Translations under genes and position numbers: made by a program
In this document: positions 26,940 to 34,739 of the stretch, one piece after another
Layout of the letters: each line of letters starts with the position of its first letter
Numbering within the stretch: the first letter of the stretch is position 1
NCBI GenBank assembly: GCA_039925865.1
Contig: JBDSYA010000213.1
Span: forward strand, 1-52,694
Direction: 5' to 3'
Source of the DNA: JBDSYA01 sp039925865
GTDB lineage: Bacteria > Bacteroidota > Ignavibacteria > Tepidaquicellales > Tepidaquicellaceae
DNA: 52,694 nucleotides
Notes under the pieces: model-generated
Databases searched by the model: none
Seen by the model: the letters and a program-made list of their open reading frames with translations, nothing else
What the model was told of the DNA's origin: nothing

Positions 26940-26965
26940 CAGCCCCAGGGCTTTGCTGAAGATTT
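26940..26965. terminator. Weak hairpin between convergent genes
   Basis: CAGC...GCTG (26940-26958) with an inner AGCC/GGCT pairing, followed by ATTTTT, lies in the 55 bp between the lipoprotein and fbp stops. It is short, so only a possible terminator. Confidence 0.3.
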
Positions 26966-26977
26966 TTAAAAAACAGC

Positions 26978-28012
26978 TTATGCTTCGGTTTCTGTTTTAT
27001 CTTTCGCTAAATATTTTTCAATCATTATAACATCTTCTTCACTTCCGATAAACAATGGGGTTCGTTGATGAAGGCTTTTAGGTTCAATATCTAGAATTCT
27101 TTTATTTCCATCTGTACTTCTTCCTCCTGCCTCTTCTATGATCATGCTTAAAGGATTCGCTTCATACATGAGTCTTAATTTTCCGTTTACATTTTTATTG
27201 TCTGAAGGATACATGAAAATTCCACCATACAATAAATTGCGGTGAAAGTCAGCAACGAGAGATCCGACATAGCGGGATGAATAAGGCCTGGAGCTTTCCT
27301 GATCTATTTCTTTAAGGTAGGAAACATAATCTTTCATGCCCCGGCTCCATTTGCAATAATTCCCTTCGTTAACTGAATAAGTTCTAGACTTTTTCGGAAT
27401 AGTTATATTTTCATTTGATAAAAGAAATTCACCCACTGAAGGGTCTAATGTAAAACCATGAACTCCCTGTTTATTAGTATACACAAGTACTGTACTTGAT
27501 CCATAGATCACATAGCCTGCAGCCACTTGCTCAGTTCCTTTTTGAAGGCAGTCTTCCAATGACCCCGGTCCTGACTTAGTAACTCTTTTGTAAACTGAAA
27601 AAATTGTTCCGATAGAAACATTTACATCTATATTTGATGAACCGTCAAGAGGATCAAAATGACAGATATATTTATTTGTCACATATTTGTTATCAGTAAA
27701 CTTATCCTCAATAGGAATGAAATTCACCTCTTCTTCAGAACACACAGCGCAAATATGTCCACCCTGTTTCATAACGTGAGTAAGCACGTCATTTGCAAAT
27801 ACATCAAGCTTCTTAACCTGCTCGCCCTGAACATTTTCTTCTCCGGTAAATCCAAGCAGATCTATCAGGCCTGCCCTGTTGACCTCAAGTGATATTACTT
27901 TACATGCTAATGCAATATCAGCAAGAAGATCTGAAAGCTGACCTGTAGCTTCAGGAAATTTTCTTTCCTCTTCAACTATGTGCCTGTAAAAAGTTGTGAA
28001 CTTATTTACCAT
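26978..28012 (-). CDS. fbp: Class I fructose-1,6-bisphosphatase
   Basis: A 344-residue protein of class I length. FDPLDGSSNIDVNVSIGTIFSVY contains the metal-binding signature, near residue 116; EEVNFIP, GSLVADFHRNLLYGGIFMYP and KLRLMYEANPLSMIIEEAGG are conserved substrate-binding blocks. It hydrolyses fructose 1,6-bisphosphate in gluconeogenesis in the cytoplasm. The gene lies 9 bp downstream of the persulfide dioxygenase-like gene on the same strand, so it may be read through from the sulfur genes. That pairing is unusual, but the enzyme itself is unremarkable. Confidence 0.95.
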   Translation of the reverse strand: MVNKFTTFYRHIVEEERKFPEATGQLSDLLADIALACKVISLEVNRAGLIDLLGFTGEENVQGEQVKKLDVFANDVLTHVMKQGGHICAVCSEEEVNFIPIEDKFTDNKYVTNKYICHFDPLDGSSNIDVNVSIGTIFSVYKRVTKSGPGSLEDCLQKGTEQVAAGYVIYGSSTVLVYTNKQGVHGFTLDPSVGEFLLSNENITIPKKSRTYSVNEGNYCKWSRGMKDYVSYLKEIDQESSRPYSSRYVGSLVADFHRNLLYGGIFMYPSDNKNVNGKLRLMYEANPLSMIIEEAGGRSTDGNKRILDIEPKSLHQRTPLFIGSEEDVIMIEKYLAKDKTETEA

Positions 28013-28021
28013 TAAACTAAA

Positions 28022-29362
28022 TTAATTTTCCGAAAATGTTTTTATGGATTCACCCAGATCATATACTTTGGTATCCAGCATATTTTCAAGAAAGCTGGAG
28101 GCAGCAGCAGACCTGAATCCGGCCGCACAATGAACTACAACAGGTTTTGATAATGGGATCTCATTATATCTTTCCCTGATCTCATTCAGAGGAATGAGCA
28201 GCGAATCTTTAAATATTTTTTTATTATCTGTCTCTGATTTGTTTCTTACGTCTATTATTGTAAAATCATCTTTATTATTTTTAAAGCTGTTAACATCCAG
28301 TGGCTCTGTCTTCTCAAGCTCAGAAATATCTTCATGGACAACAGCACCTTTCATTATCAATTCGTATCCTATCTTTGCTGCTCTCCTGATCAGTCTTTCC
28401 CGGCTATCATCAGATTCAGCAACTAAATAAAAACTTTCATCCGGTGAAACAATAGCGCCGAGCCATGTCTCAAATTTGAGATCTTCTCTTAAATTGACTG
28501 CACTTTTCAAATGTCCTTTTACAAAATCCTCTTTGCCTCTGGTATCAATTATCAAAATTCCGTTCTCAAGTTCATCGTATGAATTTAATCTATTAACTAT
28601 ATTCACACTTTCTTCATAGTCAGGAGCACCCTGAATATTAAGCTTGACATCATAACTAAAATATTTTGGTACAAATGATTGTCCGCTCAAAAGTTCAGCA
28701 ACAAAAGCATCTTCACTCATTGGCTGCAAAGCATAGTTTTCACGTTTCTCTTTTCCGATTGAAGAATATGTGTCTTTGCTTGTAGCTTTACCGCAAAGAG
28801 AACCCGCTCCATGCGCCGGATAAACTATTACATCATCGGAAAGTTTAACCAGTTTTTCGGTAATTGTTTTGTACATCATACGAGCAAGCTCTTCTTTGCT
28901 TTTGTTAACATTGCCCGCAGATTCCCTGAGATCAGGCCTTCCCACATCTCCTACAAATAAAGTATCACCTGTTGCCAGTGCATGATCTTTTCCGTTTTCA
29001 TCTCTTATTAAAATACTGATGCTGTCAGGTGAATGTCCCGGAGTATTCATCGGGATTAGAAAAATATTTCCTAACTTTAATTCATCGCCTTCATCAAAGG
29101 CCATAAATTTATAAACCGGATTTAATATTTTGCTGACAAATATATCAGCGCCTGTTTTTTGTGAAATCTCAAGATGTGAACTGACAAAGTCTGCATGTGG
29201 ATGAGTCTCAATTACTGCAATTATTTTAGCACCCTTTTCATCTGCAAATTTATAATACTGACCGGGATCCCTTGCCGGATCGATTAATGCAATTTCATTT
29301 CCGCTCAAAACTGCATATGAAGCATGCGAAAGATTCTCATCATAGAATTGCTTTATTTCCAT
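28022..29362 (-). CDS. CstB-like persulfide dioxygenase/rhodanese
   Basis: A 446-residue three-domain protein. Residues 1-245 form a metallo-beta-lactamase domain with HPHAD (H54, H56, D58), H63 and later ATGDTLFVGDVGRPD and YPAHGAG, as in persulfide dioxygenases. A first rhodanese-like domain (about 255-350) lacks the catalytic Cys (LVAESDDSRER at the loop). A second (about 360-446) keeps it in VVHCAAGFRSA. This MBL-pseudorhodanese-rhodanese order and length match S. aureus CstB, which oxidises persulfides to thiosulfate. It lies between a rhodanese and fbp; a sulfide-detoxification role fits the context. Confidence 0.87.
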   Translation of the reverse strand: MEIKQFYDENLSHASYAVLSGNEIALIDPARDPGQYYKFADEKGAKIIAVIETHPHADFVSSHLEISQKTGADIFVSKILNPVYKFMAFDEGDELKLGNIFLIPMNTPGHSPDSISILIRDENGKDHALATGDTLFVGDVGRPDLRESAGNVNKSKEELARMMYKTITEKLVKLSDDVIVYPAHGAGSLCGKATSKDTYSSIGKEKRENYALQPMSEDAFVAELLSGQSFVPKYFSYDVKLNIQGAPDYEESVNIVNRLNSYDELENGILIIDTRGKEDFVKGHLKSAVNLREDLKFETWLGAIVSPDESFYLVAESDDSRERLIRRAAKIGYELIMKGAVVHEDISELEKTEPLDVNSFKNNKDDFTIIDVRNKSETDNKKIFKDSLLIPLNEIRERYNEIPLSKPVVVHCAAGFRSAAASSFLENMLDTKVYDLGESIKTFSEN

Positions 29363-29376
29363 ATTAATATTTAAAA

Positions 29377-29697
29377 TTATTTTTCAATACTTAATCCCTG
29401 TTCATTCCAGGCAATTATTCCTCCGGACAAATTATAAACTTCTTCAAATCCAAGATCTCTCATTAAAAACATTGCCTGACGGCTCCTTCCGCCGGACTTA
29501 CAATAAACAAGAAATGTTTTGTTTTTATCAAGACCATCTATTTCTTCTTCAAACTTCTCATTATAAAAATCATAATGACTGGCTCCTCTCAAATGGCCGG
29601 AAAAAAATTCTTCCGGAGTTCTGACATCGAGTATAACACACGAATCATTTTCCAGCATCTGATTAAAAGCTGATACATCAATATCTTTGTGATTCAT
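29377..29697 (-). CDS. Single-domain rhodanese
   Basis: A 106-residue rhodanese with active-site Cys66 in VYCKSGGRSRQA, plus CVILDVRTPEEFFSGHLRGASH. There is no signal peptide, so it is cytoplasmic. It transfers sulfane sulfur between thiols. It is 14 bp upstream of the CstB-like gene, probably in the same mRNA, and could supply or accept its persulfide. Confidence 0.92.
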   Translation of the reverse strand: MNHKDIDVSAFNQMLENDSCVILDVRTPEEFFSGHLRGASHYDFYNEKFEEEIDGLDKNKTFLVYCKSGGRSRQAMFLMRDLGFEEVYNLSGGIIAWNEQGLSIEK

Positions 29698-29771
29698 CGG
29701 TAATTTTTTCTAATATATTTAATAACAATTGATAATTAAATGTTAATTTTTATTTTATGAAATAAGACAAT

Positions 29772-30710
29772 TTATGTTGATGATAATATGACTATAAGCG
29801 AACTCACAGAAATAATAATCCATAATATCAAACCAAGTATGAGAGGCCTTATGCCTACAGCCCTTAAAGTATTTTTTGTTAAACCTGCACCGATCAGGAA
29901 TAATGTTATCGTGAGACCCTTTCTTGCAATTAATAATATTACCTGTCCGGCTGAATGAAATTCAGGAATGAATGTGTTAATTGCCATTGCTGCAATAAAG
30001 AAAAATATAAAATAAGGTATGCTAACACTCTTGTCTTTATTTTTAAATATTAATGCTGTCGCAATAGATAAAGGTATTATCCATAATGCTCTTTCGAGTT
30101 TAACAGTTGTTGCGATCTGCAATGCTTCAGCGCCGTATTTTGATGCTGCTCCAACTACTGAACTTGTATCATGTATTGCAATTGCTGCCCAAAGACCAAA
30201 TTGTGATTCTGTAAGACTGAGATAATGTCCTATCAAAGGAAATATAAACAGCGCGACAGAGTTAAGTATAAAAACTGTACCCAGGGAAACAGTCATCTGC
30301 TCAGGCTTGGCTTTAATAATCGGAGAAACTGCCGCTATCGCACTCCCTCCGCATATTGCTGTACCGGAAGTTATGAGGTATGAAATTATTTTGTTAACTT
30401 TTAAAAGTCTTCCAAAAAAATATCCTGCAATTATCGTCACGCCGATTGTCGCAATTGTAAACAGAAGTCCTTCCTGTCCTGCTTTGGCAGCTTCAAACAA
30501 ATTCATTCCAAAGCCTAAACCTACCACAGATGCCTGAAGCAAAATCTTGGTTACTCTGCTGTTATACTTTTCAAATGGATGTCCGTTGATCTGTGAAAGG
30601 ATTATTCCTAATAGTAAAGCAATAGGCGGGTCTGTAAATGGTAAGAGACAAAATAGTAAACCCGCAATGAAGATAAGTTTTCTCGCCAGTTCATTTTTTA
30701 CCAGCTGCAT
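29772..30710 (-). CDS. YeiH-family putative sulfate/sulfonate exporter
   Basis: A 312-residue protein with about ten hydrophobic segments. Conserved YeiH (UPF0324/PSE) blocks include LLASVVGLGFGMNL-like sequence near residue 60 (ILLQASVVGLGFGMN), TSGTAICGGSAIAAVSPII, and a long WAAIAIHDTSSVVGAA segment. The family is proposed to export sulfate, sulfite or related compounds. Adjacent rhodanese and CstB-like genes suggest removal of thiosulfate or sulfite produced from persulfide. The gap to the rhodanese is 74 bp. Confidence 0.87.
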   Translation of the reverse strand: MQLVKNELARKLIFIAGLLFCLLPFTDPPIALLLGIILSQINGHPFEKYNSRVTKILLQASVVGLGFGMNLFEAAKAGQEGLLFTIATIGVTIIAGYFFGRLLKVNKIISYLITSGTAICGGSAIAAVSPIIKAKPEQMTVSLGTVFILNSVALFIFPLIGHYLSLTESQFGLWAAIAIHDTSSVVGAASKYGAEALQIATTVKLERALWIIPLSIATALIFKNKDKSVSIPYFIFFFIAAMAINTFIPEFHSAGQVILLIARKGLTITLFLIGAGLTKNTLRAVGIRPLILGLILWIIISVSSLIVILSST

Positions 30711-30749
30711 TCATAAGTATTAAAATTTTACTCAACATGTCATTTAATA

Positions 30750-31217
30750 TTAAGAAAAATATCTTTTGAATTCATCAATATCTTTTTTACTCGATCTTTC
30801 AGGTTTTTCCTTTTCGTCGTAAATATAATTCTGATTTATATTTTTACCTTCAGGGGATTGTGGTTTGTTTAACTCTTTCCAAAAGTCTTCTGATTTAATT
30901 ACTGCGCAGCCGCAAACTTTTGCCAAACTCATTATCTCATGATCGGAGCTAACCACTTTCATCAGTTTTGCATTTGAAAAATTTTCAATCTTCTTTCTGA
31001 TAACTTCATCAGCCGTCACATCCTTTGAATACACAACTTCCTTCCTGGCGAGTTTACCTGCTCCGTCAAACACAAATGTTACACTATCGGATTTATGTTT
31101 ATATGAATTAATGATTTCAATAAGTGCATACTGCGCCGATTCTTTGTCTTTAAGAAAAAGTTTTTTAAGATGCGGTATCTTATGTATAAGATTATTTCCG
31201 TCAATAATTATTGTCAT
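30750..31217 (-). CDS. NYN-domain (YacP-like) protein
   Basis: A 155-residue protein if started at the ATG at 31217, which gives MTIIIDGNNLIHKIP; a TTG 24 bp upstream would add eight residues that the family lacks. Acidic residues in IDGNN, VFDGAG, TADEVI and SSDHEI match the PIN-like active site of NYN/YacP proteins, predicted RNases (relatives of Rae1). Its C-terminus is Lys-rich. It lies 39 bp upstream of the YeiH gene. Confidence 0.82.
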   Translation of the reverse strand: MTIIIDGNNLIHKIPHLKKLFLKDKESAQYALIEIINSYKHKSDSVTFVFDGAGKLARKEVVYSKDVTADEVIRKKIENFSNAKLMKVVSSDHEIMSLAKVCGCAVIKSEDFWKELNKPQSPEGKNINQNYIYDEKEKPERSSKKDIDEFKRYFS

Positions 31218-31240
31218 AACAAAATTATAAAATGAAACCA

Positions 31241-31353
31241 AACTTCATAAACTCCAAACCATCCTCTGCAAACTCCAAAAACTCTACGAACTCAATCCAT
31301 ATTCCACAACATTCTCTACACACTCTATAGACTCCACAAAACTCCACAAACTA
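31241..31353. repeat. Degenerate ACTCCACAA-type tandem repeat
   Basis: Between NYN and asnS, about 110 bp hold many variants of the 8-9-mer A-ACTC(C/T)A-CA, such as AAACTCCA, ACTCTACGA and ACTCCACAA. The opposite strand resembles the TGTAGAGTG repeat after ftsZ. Degenerate, so old. Confidence 0.6.
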
Positions 31354-31357
31354 AAGT

Positions 31358-32695
31358 TTACGGCCTTATACGATTTGGCCTGCGGGCAAACGGTATTGCT
31401 TCACGAATATTATCAAGATTGCAGATCCAGCTCACTGTGCGTTCTATACCAAGTCCAAATCCCGAATGAGGAACACTTCCGTATTTCCTGAGGTCTAAAT
31501 ACCATTGAAATTCTTCCATTGGTAGTTTATGCTCGTCGATTCTTTTCTGCAGCTCTTCTAAATTATCTTCTCTCTGTGAACCGCCGATGATTTCACCGAA
31601 GCCTTCAGGCGCAAGTACATCAACACCTAATGCAATCTTTGGATTGTCAGGATCGCGTTTCATATAAAATGATTTAGCTTCAGCGGGCCACCTGTGCACC
31701 ATTACCGGCTTATCAAACTCTTCAACGATCGCTTCTTCCTGAGGCATTCCAAAGTCTTCACCCCATGGAAAAGGACGAATATGTTCTTCACCATTTTCAG
31801 TCTTTCTGATCAACGGTATATCTTTCTTCCTTATAATTTCAACAGCTTCATCATAGGTTACTCTCGGAAATGGTTTTTTTACTTTTTCTAATTTTGTTAT
31901 ATCCCTTCCGATCAATTCAAGATCACTTTTACAATTATTCAAAACACGCTGAACTACATATTCTAAAAAATCCTCTATTAAGTCCATGTCATCGTCGATA
32001 TCACAATATGCCATTTCCGGCTCCATCATCCAAAATTCGGTGATATGTCTTCGCGTCATGGAGTTTTCAGCTCTGAAAGTCGGTCCCAGTGTATAAACTT
32101 TTCCCAAAGCTAATGCGCCGGCCTCGGCATACAATTGCCCTGACTGCGAAAGATAAGCTTTGCCAAGATCAAAATAATCTGTAGAAAAAAGTGTCGAAGT
32201 TCCTTCGCAGGCATTAGGTGTGAATATCGGAGTGTCAAACAAAATAAACCCGTTGTTGTACATATATTCTCTTATTGCCTGAATGATCTCATTTCGGATT
32301 CTCATGATGGCAGATTGTTTCGGTGACCTGAGCCATAGATGTCTTCTGTCCATCAGAAATTCAACTCCGTGTTCTTTGGGTGTAATCGGATATGGTTCTG
32401 CAATGTGAACTATATCTATATCAGTGATCTGAAGTTCATAAATGCCTTCCTTCTTAGGATGTTTGGAAACTTTTCCTTTAATTATAATTGAAGATTCCTG
32501 CGTTAATTTTGCAAAGTCTTCCCAGACTTTCTCTGACACTGAGCTTTTTATGACAACTCCCTGTATAACTCCCGAACCGTCCCTGATTTCTGGAAACATT
32601 AGCTTTCCGGAAGACCGGATATTGTAAAGCCAGCCTTTAATTGTGACTTCCTTATCAACGAAGTCAGAAATTTTATTAATATAAACTCTCTGCAT
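31358..32695 (-). CDS. asnS: Asparaginyl-tRNA synthetase
   Basis: A 445-residue class II synthetase started at the ATG at 32695 (MQRVYINKISDFV). An upstream in-frame ATG would add 24 residues not expected for the family. The OB-fold N-terminal domain (GWLYNIRSSGKLMFPEIRDG) is followed by class II motif 2 (TFRAENSMTRRHITEFWMMEPEMA) and motif 3 (GFGLGIERTVSWI). The ITEFWMMEPE motif favours Asn over Asp specificity. It ligates Asn to tRNA-Asn. 140 bp separate it from the NYN gene. Confidence 0.93.
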   Translation of the reverse strand: MQRVYINKISDFVDKEVTIKGWLYNIRSSGKLMFPEIRDGSGVIQGVVIKSSVSEKVWEDFAKLTQESSIIIKGKVSKHPKKEGIYELQITDIDIVHIAEPYPITPKEHGVEFLMDRRHLWLRSPKQSAIMRIRNEIIQAIREYMYNNGFILFDTPIFTPNACEGTSTLFSTDYFDLGKAYLSQSGQLYAEAGALALGKVYTLGPTFRAENSMTRRHITEFWMMEPEMAYCDIDDDMDLIEDFLEYVVQRVLNNCKSDLELIGRDITKLEKVKKPFPRVTYDEAVEIIRKKDIPLIRKTENGEEHIRPFPWGEDFGMPQEEAIVEEFDKPVMVHRWPAEAKSFYMKRDPDNPKIALGVDVLAPEGFGEIIGGSQREDNLEELQKRIDEHKLPMEEFQWYLDLRKYGSVPHSGFGLGIERTVSWICNLDNIREAIPFARRPNRIRP

Positions 32696-32829
32696 GTAAT
32701 GATTAAAATTTTTGTAATAAGTTATAGAAATACAATTTAGCTTATTATCAGGTTTTTTAGTATGCATTTTTCCACGCAGAATTTAAGGATGTTTAGTGAA
32801 CACTAAGGATAGAGATTATTTTGTCTTAC

Positions 32830-32907
32830 TTAGTTTATGAAATTGTGAGTCTCAGTTTCATAAACTAATTTCACAAACGTTTTGAACTTTCCAAACGTAA
32901 TTAGTTT
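32830..32907. repeat. TTAGTTT inverted-repeat cluster
   Basis: TTAGTTTATGAAA (32830-32842) and TTTCATAAACTAA (32856-32868) form a perfect 13-bp stem with a 13-base loop. AAACTAATT (32862-32870) also pairs with AATTAGTTT (32899-32907), so alternative structures compete. It lies upstream of the palindrome at 32924. Origin unknown. Confidence 0.55.
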
Positions 32908-32923
32908 TCTAACATTCTATTTC

Positions 32924-32943
32924 ATTCCCGCGAAAGCGGGAAT
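32924..32943. repeat. REP-like palindrome, intact copy
   Basis: ATTCCCGC-GAAA-GCGGGAAT, a perfect 8-bp stem. The same palindrome recurs as a degenerate copy at 33305, split by the insertion sequence. Continuing outward, GCGGGAATCCAGT here matches ACTGGATTCCCGC there in inverted orientation. Confidence 0.85.
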
Positions 32944-33304
32944 CCAGTGAGGTATGAAGTATTGTGTATATATTATTGCAAGCAAAAGAAATGGAACACT
33001 ATTTATTAAAGAGAGATCAAAATTTAAAATAAACCTCGGCTACATATACAGGTGTAACAAATAACTTATTGGCGAGAATTATCGAACATAAATGGAAGGT
33101 TAAATCCGGTTTCAGTTCAAGATATGATGTTAATATTTTGGTATGGTTTGATCAAACTAATGATGTTTATGCAGCGATTCAAAGAGAAAAACAAATCAAG
33201 AAGTGGTATCGAAAATGGAAGCTTGAGTTGATAGAAAAAAGCAATCCTGATTGGAAAGATCTTTTTTATGAAATTGGAGGAACAGATGAAATGTTGGCTA
33301 CTGG

Positions 33305-33322
33305 ATTCCCGCTTCCGCGAGG
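33305..33322. repeat. REP-like palindrome, left half at IS junction
   Basis: ATTCCCGCTTCCGCGAGG is the left part of a palindrome interrupted by the IS; its right end (AAT) is at 34832-34834. The GG at 33321-33322 and at 34830-34831 would be the duplicated core dinucleotide. Confidence 0.75.
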
Positions 33323-33324
33323 TA

Positions 33325-33347
33325 TTATGTTTAAAGTAGTAAGCCTC
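33325..33347 (+). repeat. Left subterminal inverted repeat of the IS
   Basis: TTATGTTTAAAGTAG begins a segment that matches the reverse complement of the right end (TTATGTTAAAGTGCAAG) with one extra T, one extra A and few mismatches over about 21 bp. It begins two bases inside the inferred left boundary. Confidence 0.7.
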
Positions 33348-33410
33348 AAAATTGTTTTGTAAATTTATTTCTACTAAAAAACAATTTTAAAAACAAAATG
33401 AGGCATTACT
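33338..33410 (+). other. Nested inverted repeats just upstream of the transposase start
   Basis: AGTAAGCCTCA (33338-33348) pairs with TGAGGCATTACT (33399-33410) with one bulge, and inside it AAAATTGTTTT (33348-33358) pairs with AAAACAATTTT (33378-33388). The structure ends 3 bases before the ATG and overlaps the left repeat, so it could limit translation of the transposase or serve as its binding site. Confidence 0.55.
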
Positions 33411-33413
33411 AAG

Positions 33414-34484
33414 ATGAAACAAATTAATTATCTAAACTTTAAGAATCATCACATTTATGTTGGATTAGATGTGCATCATAAGAGCTGGGTAGTAAGTATT
33501 CACACAGAGAAAATATTCCACGATACATTTACCCAAGATCCGAAACCGGAAATACTGGTCAACTATTTAAAGAGAAATTTTCCTGGTGGAATTTATCATA
33601 GTGTTTATGAAGCGGGTTTCAGCGGATTTTGGATTCATGAACAGCTCAAAGCAAATGGAATAGAAAGTATAGTAATCAATCCGGCAGATGTACCAACAAC
33701 AAACAAAGAACGTGACAGGAAAACCGACAAAGTGGATTCATTAAAATTATCAAGAAGCCTTAGGAACGGAGAATTAGAGGGTATATATGTCCATAATAAA
33801 AGTAATTATGAAGACAGAACATTAATAAGAGCAAGGGAATCTTTGGTGAAGGATCAGACTAGAATAAAAAACAGGATAAAGGGATTGATGAAATTTTTCG
33901 GAGTTGAAATAACTACAGAACAGGTAAAAACACACTGGTCAAGAAAATTTATAGAATTATTGGAAAATGTAGAAACAATTAACAGTGGAGCAAAAGTATC
34001 ACTTAATATGTATTTAGAACAACTAAAATCACAACGAAAAATAATTAGTGATACAACCCGTGAAATTAGAAAACTTTCAATGAATGATATTTATAAAGAA
34101 GATATGAAATATCTGACAAGCATTCCGGGAATAAGTATATTATCGGCAATGACAATATTGACAGAAACAGGAGATATAACCAGATTTAATAATACAGATA
34201 AATTTTTGAGTTATATCGGACTGATCCCCTCAGAGCATTCAAGCGGAGAGAAAGAAAATCGGAGATACATGACAAGACGTGGTAACAGCTCATTAAGAAA
34301 AATAATAGTAGAAAGCAGCTGGACGGCTGTAAGAAAAGATCCAGGTTTATTAATGTCATTTAATAAAATTTGCAAACGACACACTAAAAGCAGAGCAATA
34401 ATAACAATTGCCAAAAAATATGCAGTCAGAATAATGCATTTATTAAAACAAAAAGAAGAATACAAATTTCTAACTTTGAAATAG
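33414..34484 (+). CDS. IS110-family DEDD transposase
   Basis: A 356-residue protein. The N-terminal RuvC-like DEDD domain has D19 in YVGLDVHHKSW, E66 in VYEAGFSGFW, and D105 and D108 in KTDKVDSLKL with the typical three-residue spacing. The C-terminal domain has SIPGISILSAMTILTETGD and then GLIPSEHSSGEK and RGNSSLRKIIVESSW, the block around the catalytic Ser of the family. Both domains look intact and the frame is open, so the element may be active. IS110-family enzymes use an RNA with guides for target and donor. No other gene lies inside the element. Confidence 0.93.
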   Translation: MKQINYLNFKNHHIYVGLDVHHKSWVVSIHTEKIFHDTFTQDPKPEILVNYLKRNFPGGIYHSVYEAGFSGFWIHEQLKANGIESIVINPADVPTTNKERDRKTDKVDSLKLSRSLRNGELEGIYVHNKSNYEDRTLIRARESLVKDQTRIKNRIKGLMKFFGVEITTEQVKTHWSRKFIELLENVETINSGAKVSLNMYLEQLKSQRKIISDTTREIRKLSMNDIYKEDMKYLTSIPGISILSAMTILTETGDITRFNNTDKFLSYIGLIPSEHSSGEKENRRYMTRRGNSSLRKIIVESSWTAVRKDPGLLMSFNKICKRHTKSRAIITIAKKYAVRIMHLLKQKEEYKFLTLK

Positions 34485-34532
34485 AACAAAAAAATTTATA
34501 ACATATAAATATAATTTATTAAAAATAAAAAA

Positions 34533-34604
34533 GTAGACTAAAGGTTATTGTCATTCTGCAGCAAATTAAAATATTTGACTGCTTTCGCGAGGTTACCAGT
34601 CTAC
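34533..34604 (+). ncRNA. Candidate bridge RNA/seekRNA of the IS
   Basis: A 72-nt segment starts 48 bases after the transposase stop. The outer stem GTAGACT/AGTCTAC (34533-34539, 34598-34604) is perfect. The inner stem GCAGCAAAT (34558-34566) pairs with ATTTGACTGC (34573-34582) with one bulged A. Between them is an internal loop with an 18-nt and a 15-nt strand. The 5' strand holds TTGTCATTC (34548-34556), exactly the reverse complement of the right flank at 34831-34839. The 3' side holds GCTTTCGCGAGG (34581-34592), equal to the left flank at 33311-33322 with one mismatch. Weaker: TAAAGG matches the right IS end plus GG, and TTACC nearly complements the left end. This is the expected content of an IS110-family guide RNA; expression is unproven. 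Confidence 0.65.
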
Positions 34605-34739
34605 ACTTATAAAAAATAATTGGAAACACTGCAGCTCATCTGATTAAAGTTGAATTAAAGAGACTGCTAATAAAAGGATGTTTTGTAAGTTATATTTATA
34701 CTAAAAAATATTTATCGTGACGTAAGAGAAAAAACATTT

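Larger units (their letters stand above)
32954..33362 (+). pseudogene. GIY-YIG nuclease gene, broken by insertion/frameshift and IS
   Basis: Frame one starts at ATG 32954 (MKYCVYIIASKRNGTLFI) with the first half of a small GIY-YIG protein, then reads unrelated residues to TAA at 33064. Frame two resumes with YTGVTNN (33042 onward) and the rest of the family (ARIIEHKW, FDQTNDVYAAIQREKQIKKW, WKDLFYEIGGTDE). About 45 bp between GTL and YTG look inserted and contain an in-frame stop in frame two. The intact family reads GTLYIGVTNN across this point. The last 13 codons lie inside the insertion sequence, so the native C-terminus is lost too. A TTG at 33069 gives a 97-residue frame, but it lacks the GIY half and is unlikely to be functional. 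Confidence 0.8.

Noticed and set aside
32696..32767. 24-residue N-terminal extension of asnS
   Set aside because: The extension has no family similarity; the ATG at 32695 starts the conserved OB-fold.
33069..33362. 97-residue open frame as an intact GIY-YIG gene
   Set aside because: It lacks the GIY half, which lies upstream in another frame, and its last codons are inside the insertion sequence.
34605..34739. Remnant coding frame in the IS right end
   Set aside because: A frame reading AAHLIKVELKRLLIKG is about 35 residues, with no start and no recognised family.
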